From assembly GCA_903946925.1 (NCBI GenBank), contig CAJAXK010000103.1, forward strand, positions 1-64,000: 64,000 nucleotides of DNA, written 5' to 3'. The notes beneath the pieces were generated by a model, which was given only the letters and a program-made list of their open reading frames with translations, was not told the DNA's origin and made no database searches. The translations under genes were made by a program, and so were the position numbers. This document shows, one piece after another, positions 41,701-50,419 of this stretch (position 1 is the stretch's first letter; each line of letters opens with the position of its first letter). Source of the stretch: an uncultured Bacteroidales bacterium. GTDB lineage: Bacteria; Bacteroidota; Bacteroidia; Bacteroidales; UBA4417.

Positions 41701-42787
41701 CGAATTTTCGGACAACGGGCCTGGTATAGCACCGGAGGATCTCAAATTAATATTCGAACGCTTCGAACAAGGCAAAAAACACCAATCGTCAGGCACTGGG
41801 ATTGGTTTACACATTGCTCACGAGTACATAAAAATGCACAAAGGCAACATAAGGGTGAAATCAAAAATTGGGACTGGTTCAACTTTTACCATCAGTTTTC
41901 CGTTTAACGAAGAGCTTGATCCGAAAAAAGAATGGAAAGCAGCAAGTGATTTTAACCCTCAGTTTAATGTTCTGGCCGAACCAAACAGTTTCCGTCCACC
42001 ACATGAAGAAAAGGAAAAAACATATACCATCCTTATTGTTGAGGATAATTATGACCTTAGGAATTACCTAAAAAACCTGTTAAACCAGCAATACCATATT
42101 GTTACTGCGCCAAATGGCAAGCAAGGCCTCGAAACTGCCCTGACCATACTTCCCGAATTGGTTATTACCGATGTGATGATGCCACAGATGGATGGTTTGG
42201 AATTATGCCGGCAGCTAAAAGACAATATTTTAAGCAGCCATATTCCTGTAATAATGCTTACCGCCTTTAGCGATTCCGAAAAACAAATCGGTGGGTTGAA
42301 AACTGGTGCCGATGCTTATATCACCAAGCCTTTTGATGAAAATATCCTGATGGCGCAAATCGAAAATTTAATTTCATCGAGGGCAAAACTCAGGGAAGTA
42401 TTCTCTGTTTCCGATACTGCCTGGGCCGAAGGAATGGATGTGATGTTTTCGGATAAAATGCTGATTGAAAAAGCCACGGCTATTGTGGAAAAACATTTAA
42501 GCGACAAATCTTTTGTAATTGATAATCTTGCCTCTAACATTGGAATCAGCACAAGTTCCCTTTACCGGAAATTGAAAATGCTTACCAACCAATCGCCAAC
42601 CGAGTTTGTGAGGTATATCCGACTAAAGAAAGCAATCAAGCTTATGAACGATGGGAACACAAATGTGGATGAAATTGGTTTCGCAGTTGGTTTCAATTCC
42701 CACTCCTATTTTACGAGCAGTTTCAAGAAACAATTTGGGATAACACCTTCCGATTATATTATCGATCTGAAGACGAAAAAGAAATAA
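38708..42787 (+). CDS. Hybrid two-component system regulator (HTCS): propeller sensor, Y_Y_Y, histidine kinase, receiver, AraC HTH
   Basis: Repeated LWIGT..G.. propeller motifs; TM segment; FFTNISHEFRTPLTLI; GTGIGLHIAHEYI; ILIVEDNYDLRNYL...VITDVMMPQMDG; C-terminal AraC helix-turn-helix SSLYRKLKMLTNQSPTEFVRYIRLKKA. Confidence 0.95.
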   Translation: MRIHILLLAFIFSFCGFSFATIPDNINFSFRRISPVGGFTYGSINSICEDANGFIWFGTIHGLYRYNSVDVQKFLHSPQDSTSIPDNSIRTIFLDSSGTLWIGTAQGVCIYDNDKDQFITLKFRDKSGESLGNNIRDIFEGKDKNIYLLSNTMLGKYNKETKKFEKIVVAKSTTENFACANYDSKGRFWIGGANGTVWMLEATDQKLRVFCHHQSELIRKLFSDETGLWIGYDLSGLDFVGFQGNLIRHYGSNPNDTYKINHNRVRDINKDEAGRIWISTYKGISIINNGKSYNILPKEISGLPYNSIYKIFRDSKNGIWIGTWSGGLAYRSDFDNRFFHFRKDQTDSEMEDEFVSSFAEKSDKTVLIGTEFGNLNLLDRESNKMINVPFKTENGKKFENIKSLYFDKETETLWVGTFLEGLWYQTKNDNTLHELKKFNQDRISIYALAKSGINLWIGTFGKGLYHYNTQTGIMKQYVQVARNAKSLSNNQIRSIISDNENGIWIGTKNGLNYFDPKTAEFQRFMNLPNATNCISNDEILSLYQDRKGKIWIGTSGGGLNKYDKKTGKFESFGVKDGLSGNDVYGIQEDQNGILWISTENGISSIDPIKKTIRNFYREDELKGNQFNPGAVFQTSSGEILFGNTKGFTLFTPGQMKTNPIPPKVILTSLSINNLAVTNHTEGSPLTKSLQNEDILKLTFDQNSLTFNFVANNFLLPAKNQFKYRLMNYDNKWVEAGTQNYAAFTKIPPGDYVFEVIACNNDNLWSNTPTRLKISISPPFWLAWYAKLIYILAVSLAFYYVRKEVVARQKFKKELLLERLRHESEAQLQEMKLRFFTNISHEFRTPLTLISSPINLLIEKFKLEPSVKEHLLTMRRNSDRLLRLVNQLIDIRKIELGKAVFQPQHTDLIHLCRNVISCFEMEAVDKQIRLLFNPEIELLILPLDAEKAEKIFFNILSNAMKFTPEKGTIGITVYSTHSDENADENLVVGEQIQGNMICVEFSDNGPGIAPEDLKLIFERFEQGKKHQSSGTGIGLHIAHEYIKMHKGNIRVKSKIGTGSTFTISFPFNEELDPKKEWKAASDFNPQFNVLAEPNSFRPPHEEKEKTYTILIVEDNYDLRNYLKNLLNQQYHIVTAPNGKQGLETALTILPELVITDVMMPQMDGLELCRQLKDNILSSHIPVIMLTAFSDSEKQIGGLKTGADAYITKPFDENILMAQIENLISSRAKLREVFSVSDTAWAEGMDVMFSDKMLIEKATAIVEKHLSDKSFVIDNLASNIGISTSSLYRKLKMLTNQSPTEFVRYIRLKKAIKLMNDGNTNVDEIGFAVGFNSHSYFTSSFKKQFGITPSDYIIDLKTKKK

Positions 42788-42788
42788 T

Positions 42789-42860
42789 CCCTTTTAAGTA
42801 AATTAAGGGGTGTTTGAGTTTTTCAATGAGTACCCTCCCCAACCTTGCTTTCAGGGAGGG
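42789..42860. terminator. Possible terminator hairpins between convergent HTCS and oxidoreductase genes
   Basis: CCCTTTTAAG..TTAAGGGG followed by T-rich DNA, and CCCTCCC (42833-42839)/GGGAGGG (42854-42860). Confidence 0.4.
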
Positions 42861-42999
42861 AGTAATTTGTACAATTTTGAAGTTCATTCAAATAATGAAA
42901 AATAATCCTTACCCCTTTCCTCCCCCTGATCCATATCGCTAACAGGACAAGGGAAGAGAGAGGGTGTAAAAAAGCAAAAGGATAAATTTTAAACCGTCA

Positions 43000-44358
43000 C
43001 TAAAATTTAAAAACCGTATTCCCGGCCATTACTTCCTGGTTCTTTTCGTAGAAAGTAACCTTTAGTCCGGTACGGAGTGCTGCGGTGGTCATTATATTAG
43101 CTATTGAATGATTGTAACCGGCCTCGATAGGAGCATTCGGGGTTTTGCGACTGCGAACACATTCCATCCAATTACGTACATGCGCTGCCGACATTGGATC
43201 GGCCGACATATTCGCAGCAGTAGCCGTTTTCATTCCTCTCGATGGCAGTTCAAATTCTTCCAGAAGGAAAGGCTGCATCCCCATGGCATCAGCATAATTT
43301 TTAGTTAACCCGCCTTCAGGAGTTATTTTATTGGTATCGAGGTTCAGCATTCCTCCATTCGAATAATACAATTCCTTAATTCCTCCTGCCGAATTATGCA
43401 TACGCGACGAATACACTACCTGGAAATCCTGCGTCGGGTCATTCATCTTTCCATATTCGAAAACAGCGGTCATGGTATCGGCATTTTTTCGTCCGTCGTT
43501 CCACATGTAAATACCTCCGTTGGCCACAACGCTTTTGGGATACGAAAGCCCTGTAAACCAGTGAACTGTATCAATCTGGTGCGACATCCACTGGCCTGGA
43601 ATACCGGAAGAGAAAGGCCAGAACAAACGGTATTCGCAATATATTCGTGGATCCCATTCTACCTTGGGGCGATTCAATAAGAAACGATTCCAGTCGATAT
43701 CTTCTTTTTGAATTTCCTGTATAAGTTTCGGTAGTCTCCATCGGCCGGGCTGATTCACATTCCACGACATTTCGACCATGGTTATTTTGCCGAATTTGCC
43801 CGATTTTATATACTCGTTGGCTGCAATGTAATTATTCCCGCTCCGGCGTTGTGAACCAATCTGTATGATTCGTCCCGAATTTTCAAAAGCTGCAAGCACC
43901 TGCCGGGCATCTTCCATGGTTTCGGCAAACGGTTTTTCAACATAGGCATCGCAACCAGCTTTTATTGCTTCGACGGTGTGAAGTGCATGTGCAAAGTCGG
44001 GTGTGCTTATAATTACTGCATCCACCATGTTTTTTGCATACAATTCTTCATTGTTTCGGGTTGTGATAATTTTTTTCTGGTAATTCTTTTCGAAATACGC
44101 CACGGCTTCGTCACGACGGCGGCTCCATAAATCCGATACTGCCACGATTTCGAAATTCAACTCATCGGCTACGCTCATGAAAGCGGGTATCAAGGTATCC
44201 TTGGCACGGTTCGAAAACCCAATAAGGCCAACACGTATTTTATCGTTGGCTCCGATCGGGTTTCGGAATAAGGGAGAACCCATTATCGATTCACTTAATG
44301 CAAAACCAATTGTTCCTATTCCGGCTTTTTTTATAAAATCTCTTCTTGAATTTTCCAT
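43000..44358 (-). CDS. Gfo/Idh/MocA-family oxidoreductase with Tat-type signal
   Basis: MENSRRDFIKKAGIGTIGFALSES twin-arginine leader; KIRVGLIGFSNRAKD Rossmann; YVEKPFAETMEDARQVL. Confidence 0.92.
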   Translation of the reverse strand: MENSRRDFIKKAGIGTIGFALSESIMGSPLFRNPIGANDKIRVGLIGFSNRAKDTLIPAFMSVADELNFEIVAVSDLWSRRRDEAVAYFEKNYQKKIITTRNNEELYAKNMVDAVIISTPDFAHALHTVEAIKAGCDAYVEKPFAETMEDARQVLAAFENSGRIIQIGSQRRSGNNYIAANEYIKSGKFGKITMVEMSWNVNQPGRWRLPKLIQEIQKEDIDWNRFLLNRPKVEWDPRIYCEYRLFWPFSSGIPGQWMSHQIDTVHWFTGLSYPKSVVANGGIYMWNDGRKNADTMTAVFEYGKMNDPTQDFQVVYSSRMHNSAGGIKELYYSNGGMLNLDTNKITPEGGLTKNYADAMGMQPFLLEEFELPSRGMKTATAANMSADPMSAAHVRNWMECVRSRKTPNAPIEAGYNHSIANIMTTAALRTGLKVTFYEKNQEVMAGNTVFKF

Positions 44359-44450
44359 TTTCGGATGTTTTTATGTTTAAAGCACCAAAAGGTATAACTA
44401 CTAAAATCAGTACTTATTAGCGGTTGTTTTTAATCTTGATTCACTTAAAA

Positions 44451-44520
44451 TGTACGAATTACAAATTACGACTTACGATATTTTTTCAGCGAGTTAAACT
44501 TGTCAATCGTAATTCGTACA
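44451..44520. repeat. Inverted repeat TGTACGAATTAC ... GTAATTCGTACA
   Basis: 12-bp arms at 44451-44462 and 44509-44520, flanked by further ATTACGA/TCGTAAT copies. Confidence 0.6.
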
Positions 44521-44609
44521 TCGTAAATAAAATTAAAACTTGACTCAACTGACAGCCTCTCACTAATTATTTAAATTTTCTTTCCGCCTGAACTTTCCAT
44601 AGAGTGAAT

Positions 44610-45971
44610 CTACAACTCCCTTATTTTCAAACTTCTGAACGACACTTTATTGCCATGATCCTGCAAAAGGATACGACCTTTATCTGCTTCCCCGAAACCG
44701 GGCCAGACTTTGTATTTGCTTGCAGCTACCAGTTCACGAAATTCCTTGCTTCCCCTTTCGTATTCCAGAACTTTCATTCCGTTCAACCAGTGTTCCACAT
44801 GGTTGTTTTTCGATACGATACGTGCACTATTCCATTCTCCTATAGGGTTTACCCTTTTGTTTTTTGCAGTAATTAGATCATAAAGCGACGACATGGTTCG
44901 GTTCCCATCGCGGCCCAACTTGGCATCAGGGTGATTTTTATCATCTAAAATCTGGTATTCGGGTCCGATAGCTGAACCCTGGTTGTTTTCTTTTTCAGTA
45001 ACAAAATATTTAATCCCGCTGTTGGCACCTTCGGTAATTTTGAAATCGGCAACGAGTTCAAAATCCGAAAACTCTTCAATGCTTACTATATCGCCGCCAT
45101 TGGCCGATTCGGTACCACCGGATGGGAGAACGACGAGTTCACCATCCTTTACTTCCCAACCTTTTTCAGGGAAAATTTCCTTGTAAGCTCCTCTCCAACC
45201 CTTTGTCGATTTACCATCGAACAGCAGTTTCCAGCCGTTTTTCTTTTCATAATCCGAAAGAGTATTAGGGATAAAATTAAGCTGCGCAATCTCTTTTGTC
45301 ACCTCTTTCCGGTTTTTAGCCAGGTCCTTCGTCAGTATCCGGATATTTTTCCATTTCACCTGGGTTCCAAGGGTCCAGGGTTTTTCACTGGCTTTGATAC
45401 TGTGAACCTGCAGTGCAATAAAACCTGATCCAACCGCATCATCAATAATATCGGCTGTAGGAATATCGTTAACCCAGGTTTTAATGCTATTTCCAATGGC
45501 TTCGATGCGGTATTTATTCCATTGCCCGTTTTTAAACGCAGGTTTTGCTTCGGTGTTCGACTCCAGCGTATAAAGCCAGCCGCGGGCTTGTTCGTCGTAT
45601 ATACCGCCGCTCCAGCCACGCTTCGACGGGTCGATTTCAACCTGGTAGCCGTGAACAACCCCGTTTCGATATTCAGGTATGCTAAGGCTACGGATTTGTA
45701 TGCCGGAATTCATTGACGTATCGACAAACAATTCCAGTTCGAGAATAAAATCGCCGTATTCTTTAACTGTACAAAGGAATGAATTTGGCGAATCCGGGAC
45801 AGTTTCGCCCACAATTACGCCGTCAACAACCGTGTACTTTGCATTTCCACCCTTTTGTACCCAGCCATCAAGGTTTTTATTATTAAATAAATTTTCCCAT
45901 TCATGGCTATTTTGCGCCAAAACGGGAAAGAAAGATAGCATGATCATGTAAATAAGCAGGTTTTTTTTCAT
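44610..45971 (-). CDS. Secreted protein with two DUF1080 (3-keto-glycoside hydrolase/lyase-type) domains
   Basis: Two repeats: EWENLFNNKNLDGWVQKGG...NSFLCTVKEYGDFILELELFVD...NSGIQIRS and GWKLLFDGKSTKGWRGAYK...FSDFELVADFKITEGANSGIKYFV. Confidence 0.88.
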   Translation of the reverse strand: MKKNLLIYMIMLSFFPVLAQNSHEWENLFNNKNLDGWVQKGGNAKYTVVDGVIVGETVPDSPNSFLCTVKEYGDFILELELFVDTSMNSGIQIRSLSIPEYRNGVVHGYQVEIDPSKRGWSGGIYDEQARGWLYTLESNTEAKPAFKNGQWNKYRIEAIGNSIKTWVNDIPTADIIDDAVGSGFIALQVHSIKASEKPWTLGTQVKWKNIRILTKDLAKNRKEVTKEIAQLNFIPNTLSDYEKKNGWKLLFDGKSTKGWRGAYKEIFPEKGWEVKDGELVVLPSGGTESANGGDIVSIEEFSDFELVADFKITEGANSGIKYFVTEKENNQGSAIGPEYQILDDKNHPDAKLGRDGNRTMSSLYDLITAKNKRVNPIGEWNSARIVSKNNHVEHWLNGMKVLEYERGSKEFRELVAASKYKVWPGFGEADKGRILLQDHGNKVSFRSLKIREL

Positions 45972-46060
45972 GGTAAGGTTTTTACTTGTGGTTCATTACT
46001 TTATCAGCGAAACAGGACCCCATATTCCAATTGGAAATGCATCCGTTTCCTCTTAGAATG

Positions 46061-47005
46061 CTATTTAAATTCGGCGTCGTGTGCAATGCGTAATTCATTC
46101 ATCATTTGGGGAACTAGGACGAATGGATCGTAGGTTTTTTGTCTGCCGGCGAGTTTCAGGGTTTCAACAGGTAAATAGCCGCGGTAGCCACTTTTACTGA
46201 TGATTTTCATAAGACGTGGGAAATCAGTTCTCACTTCACTTTTGTTGCCAAAAACACTTTCTTTTACCTGCCAATTTACCGTATAAGGAATTACAGCCTC
46301 AATATCGGCATACGGATCCTCCACTTTAAAGTTCCCTGTATCCAGAATAATTCCCGCCCATTCAGAATTTACAGCTTTTACGATTTTTATGCACTGACCG
46401 GCAGTTTGAAGCATGTCGCCATGGTTTTGAATGCCGATTATCACCCCGTATTTTTCGCCATATACAGCGCATTCTTTAAAACAATCGACCATCCATCCGG
46501 CAACGGTATCCCATTTGTTCTCGTACCCCGGCGGGATTGCACCAGCAAACAGGCGTATTACCGGAGCGCCCAGTTTGGCTGCTACCACTATCCATTTTTT
46601 AGCCAGTTCAACATCTGCAGCACGAACCTTCGGATCGGGTGAAGCGAAATTATTGCGGATACCAGTGCCGCTTATATCAATCCCCAACCTGAAAGCTTTT
46701 TGTTTAAACCTGAATATATACTCATCTGATGGCACTTCGGGATAGCCCGGGAAATAATATCCGGTAGCATCGAGAGCTTCGATGTTTTGAGAAGCGCACC
46801 AATCCAGAAGATCCAGCAAGCTAAATGCAGGATATTTATCTGTATTATCCTTTCCGGTCAATACATCGTTGAACGAATATGCATTGAGTGAAAATTTTAC
46901 ATGAGCACCGGGTTTTCCGGTTTTTTCATCCTGTGCATAAAGTGGGTTCATTAACACTCCGCCAAGCAGGATAACAAGCAGTGTATGCAGTTGTAATACC
47001 TTCAT
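46061..47005 (-). CDS. Exported sugar phosphate isomerase/epimerase-like TIM-barrel protein
   Basis: Signal peptide; FSLNAYSFNDVL; DWCASQNIEALDATGYYFPGYP; GIILDTGNFKVEDPYADIEAVIPY; GYRGYLPVETLK. Confidence 0.85.
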   Translation of the reverse strand: MKVLQLHTLLVILLGGVLMNPLYAQDEKTGKPGAHVKFSLNAYSFNDVLTGKDNTDKYPAFSLLDLLDWCASQNIEALDATGYYFPGYPEVPSDEYIFRFKQKAFRLGIDISGTGIRNNFASPDPKVRAADVELAKKWIVVAAKLGAPVIRLFAGAIPPGYENKWDTVAGWMVDCFKECAVYGEKYGVIIGIQNHGDMLQTAGQCIKIVKAVNSEWAGIILDTGNFKVEDPYADIEAVIPYTVNWQVKESVFGNKSEVRTDFPRLMKIISKSGYRGYLPVETLKLAGRQKTYDPFVLVPQMMNELRIAHDAEFK

Positions 47006-47335
47006 AGTTTTTTTCGAGGATAGCGTTTAAATTCAGTTAAATGTTATGATTTCATTTTACCTTAAGGTCAGATAGTGGGATGGAAGCTTTTATTCCTGTT
47101 CCAGAGAATAAACCAGCCCAGTAATGGCAACGGTTGTTGCTTCAACGTTTCTCCGAATCCTAGCCAGTTGCAGCGAAAAGCAGTTTTCATAGTAGGTTAA
47201 ACATTTAATTTGTTGGATGTATTAAAATCTGTTTCCAAATCCAGCCAGAGTGAGGAACCGGAACCAGGAATTAGATACCCCTCAGCCTGCCACGTGAATA
47301 TATGCAGGGCAAGCTTTAGGGTATTACTCCAATTA

Positions 47336-48652
47336 TCAAATTGATTTATTCATCGGTTTAAGGTCATCATCCAGCGGAATCATTTTTGGCATCAGAAGTT
47401 GCACTATTCCCAAAACAATCAGGTAAAGGGTTCCTGCAATAAGGAATGCATAAAAATAGCCTTCTTTGCCCTGTGCATCAAGTATGGATCCCAAACTGAA
47501 GTCTGCAAGAATTCCAGCTACTGCTCCGATCATTCCCCCGATTCCTACCACTGAGGCAGTGGCTTTCTTTGGGAAAATATCGCTCACGAAAGTAAATACG
47601 TTTGCTGACCAGGCCTGGTGTCCGGCAGCTGCAATACCAATCAGGACAATAGCAATCCATTGGTTATCCGTTTTTGTGGCAAATGAAACCGGAAGAATAA
47701 TAACACCGCAAATCAGCATAGTTATTTTACGTGAGAAATTGATACTCCTGCCACTTTTTATCAATGCTGATGACAGATATCCTCCAAAGATGCTTCCAAA
47801 ATCGGCAAGTACATAAATTATAATCAGCGGTAATGCTAATGTTTTAATATTTATACCAAACTGATCAAACAGGAATTTCCCACCCCAGAATAAATAGAAC
47901 CACCAAACAGCGTCAAGAATCTTTGTAAGGCTGAATACCCATGTTTGTTTCAGCGGCAATACTTTAATCCAGGGGATTTTTTCTTTTGTTTCAACTTCTG
48001 AATCACTTAGAATATATTCAAGTTCAGTTTTGGATAATTTTTGATTTTCCTCAGGTCGCTTGTAAATTTTCAACCACATATACAACCATAATCCCGATAA
48101 AACTCCAGTGATAAGGAATGGATATCTCCACCCATCGCCATTCTCAGCAACTACGAGCATTACCACTATTGGTGCAAGAATTGCCCCTACACTGGTTGCA
48201 GCATTAAAAATTCCTGTTGCAAAAGCACGCTCTTTTTTGGGGAACCATTCTGCGACAGTTTTGATGCTTGCCGGAAAGTTACCCGATTCGCCAAACCCGA
48301 GTCCGAACCTTGCAAGTATAAATCCAGGTAACGCAAAACCTTTGGAAATGGTAGCGTGCAACATTCCAAAAATACTCCATATTAAAATGGAAAGGGAAAA
48401 TCCTTTTTTGGTGCCAAGCCTGTCGATAAGGCTACCCATAATCAGGAGCCCGATAGCATATGCTGCTTTGAAGGACATGTTAACCAAAGCATAGTCTTTG
48501 TTGGTCCATTCAAATAATTCCATCAGTTTTGGAGCCATAACCCCTAGTAAACTCCGATCGAAATAGTTAATGGTTAATGCGAAGAAAAGCATTGCTAATA
48601 TCCGCCAGCGGTAGTTACCGGATTTTGCTGTGGGTTGCAGGGGTTTATTCAT
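47336..48652 (-). CDS. MFS transporter, hexuronate (ExuT-like) type
   Basis: RWRILAMLFFALTINYFDRSLLGVMAPKL; FGLGFGESGNFPASIKTVAEWFPKKERAFATGIFNA. Confidence 0.88.
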   Translation of the reverse strand: MNKPLQPTAKSGNYRWRILAMLFFALTINYFDRSLLGVMAPKLMELFEWTNKDYALVNMSFKAAYAIGLLIMGSLIDRLGTKKGFSLSILIWSIFGMLHATISKGFALPGFILARFGLGFGESGNFPASIKTVAEWFPKKERAFATGIFNAATSVGAILAPIVVMLVVAENGDGWRYPFLITGVLSGLWLYMWLKIYKRPEENQKLSKTELEYILSDSEVETKEKIPWIKVLPLKQTWVFSLTKILDAVWWFYLFWGGKFLFDQFGINIKTLALPLIIIYVLADFGSIFGGYLSSALIKSGRSINFSRKITMLICGVIILPVSFATKTDNQWIAIVLIGIAAAGHQAWSANVFTFVSDIFPKKATASVVGIGGMIGAVAGILADFSLGSILDAQGKEGYFYAFLIAGTLYLIVLGIVQLLMPKMIPLDDDLKPMNKSI

Positions 48653-48689
48653 TTTGGTCAGGGATTTGGGTTATAAGGGTTTCTTTTCT

Positions 48690-48860
48690 ATGGTTCAAAT
48701 GTTCAATGCTGCGCGTTCAAGGTTCAATGGCTCGTGTGATCCCTTGTTCAAATATTCGTTTGTTCGCTTGTTCAATTGTTCGTTTGTTCAATTGTTCAAT
48801 TGTTCGATTGTTTGTTTGTTTGATCAATTATTCGTCTGTCCAACTATCAATAATATCATT
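48690..48860. repeat. Low-complexity TTCAATTG/TTCGTTTG simple-repeat tract
   Basis: Repeated ttgttcaattgttcgtttgttcaattgttcaattgttcgattgtttg. Confidence 0.7.
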
Positions 48861-48901
48861 CCCAAATCCTCACATCCCCAAATCTCCACATTTTCAAATT
48901 T

Positions 48902-50317
48902 TCAAATTTCCACATTCCAAAATGGAAAATAATTCCTTGCATTGTGATAACATATATTAGAAACCATTTTTCCGACCATTTCCATATCATCAGGAATTTC
49001 ACCTTTTGCCATTTCATTGCCTAAGATATTGCACAGGTTTCGACGAAAGTACTCGTGGCGCGGGAACGAAAGGAAGCTCCTCGAATCAGTCAACATGCCA
49101 ACAAACCTGCTAAGTAAGCCTAATGATGACAAAACATCAATATGTCGTTCAATGCCTGATTTCTGATCGAGAAACCACCAGGCGGCTCCCCATTGGATTT
49201 TTCCGGGAGTTGATCCATCCTGGAAATTGCCTATCATAGTGGCATATACTTCATTATCAGCGGGATTAAGGTTATACAGGATGGTCTTTGCCAGTTTATT
49301 ATCCTTGTTCAGGCTATCGAGAAAAGATGCCATGCTTTGTGCTACAGGTAAATCACCGATGGAATCGAAACCTGTATCCGGCCCAATTTTATTTAACATG
49401 GAAGTATTATTGTTCCTCAAAGGCCCGACATGGAATTGCTGAACCCAGCCTGCTTCCTGATCCATTACCGAGAAATAGTAGAGCATGGCCGATTTGAATT
49501 TTCGAATCTGGTCTGCATTCGGGTCTTTTCCTCCCTGAACTTTATCAAATATCATCCTGATTTCACTATCATTGAACTTTTCGGCATAAAAAGTATCCAG
49601 CCCATGGTCGGATAAACGGCAACCATTTTTATGAAAATATTCATGTCTGAGGCGAAGGGCAGAAATCAGATCGCTGAACTGGGAAATGCTAACTCCCGAA
49701 GATGCTTCTAATTTTGCAATATATTCATTGTACATCTCAGCATTTTCGATAGACATAGCCTTATCGGGACGCCATGCAGGAATTACTTTGATTTCGAAGC
49801 CATCATTTCTGATTTTTTGGTGGTGTTCAAGTGAGTCAACAGGATCATCGGTTGTACAAACCAGTTCTACATTCATTTTGCGAAGCAGGTTCCTGACTGA
49901 GAATTCCTTTGTGCGAAGTTTGGCGGATACTTCTAAGTAAATTTCCTCTGCAGTTTCAGCATTTAACAATTTAGTGATTCCGAAATAGCGCTGTAACTCA
50001 AGATGTGTCCAGTGAAAAAGTGGGTTGCGCAAAGTGTTGGGGACAGTTTCGGCCCACTTCAAAAATTTATCGTAATCCGACGCATTACCACTACAAAACT
50101 CTTCGCCAATTCCATTGGTCCGCATGGCCCGCCATTTATAATGATCACCATACAGCCATGCCTGAGTTATATTTTCGAATTGTGCATCCTCTGCAATGTC
50201 TTTCGGATTTAGATGGCAATGGTAATCAATAATGGGTAGATTTTTTGCGAATTTATTATACAATTCGGTAGCCTGATTGTTGTAAAGCAGAAAATCCTTG
50301 TCCATAAATGCTTTCAT
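48902..50317 (-). CDS. uxaC: Glucuronate/uronate isomerase
   Basis: LPIIDYHCHLNPKDIAED; WLYGDHYKWRAMRTNGI; VCTTDDPVDSLEHH; full length. Confidence 0.95.
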   Translation of the reverse strand: MKAFMDKDFLLYNNQATELYNKFAKNLPIIDYHCHLNPKDIAEDAQFENITQAWLYGDHYKWRAMRTNGIGEEFCSGNASDYDKFLKWAETVPNTLRNPLFHWTHLELQRYFGITKLLNAETAEEIYLEVSAKLRTKEFSVRNLLRKMNVELVCTTDDPVDSLEHHQKIRNDGFEIKVIPAWRPDKAMSIENAEMYNEYIAKLEASSGVSISQFSDLISALRLRHEYFHKNGCRLSDHGLDTFYAEKFNDSEIRMIFDKVQGGKDPNADQIRKFKSAMLYYFSVMDQEAGWVQQFHVGPLRNNNTSMLNKIGPDTGFDSIGDLPVAQSMASFLDSLNKDNKLAKTILYNLNPADNEVYATMIGNFQDGSTPGKIQWGAAWWFLDQKSGIERHIDVLSSLGLLSRFVGMLTDSRSFLSFPRHEYFRRNLCNILGNEMAKGEIPDDMEMVGKMVSNICYHNARNYFPFWNVEI

Positions 50318-50419
50318 GTTTTTTTGATTAGGTTTTGTTTAAAGTGTGCTGAAAGACGAGTCTGGTACGGATTGAATTTCGGAACCGATGAACCAACTGG
50401 TATTCAGATTTTGGAATAG

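Noticed and set aside
48690-48860. CRISPR array in the TTCAATTG tract
   Set aside because: Units are 7-8 bp and contiguous, with no regular spacers and no cas genes.
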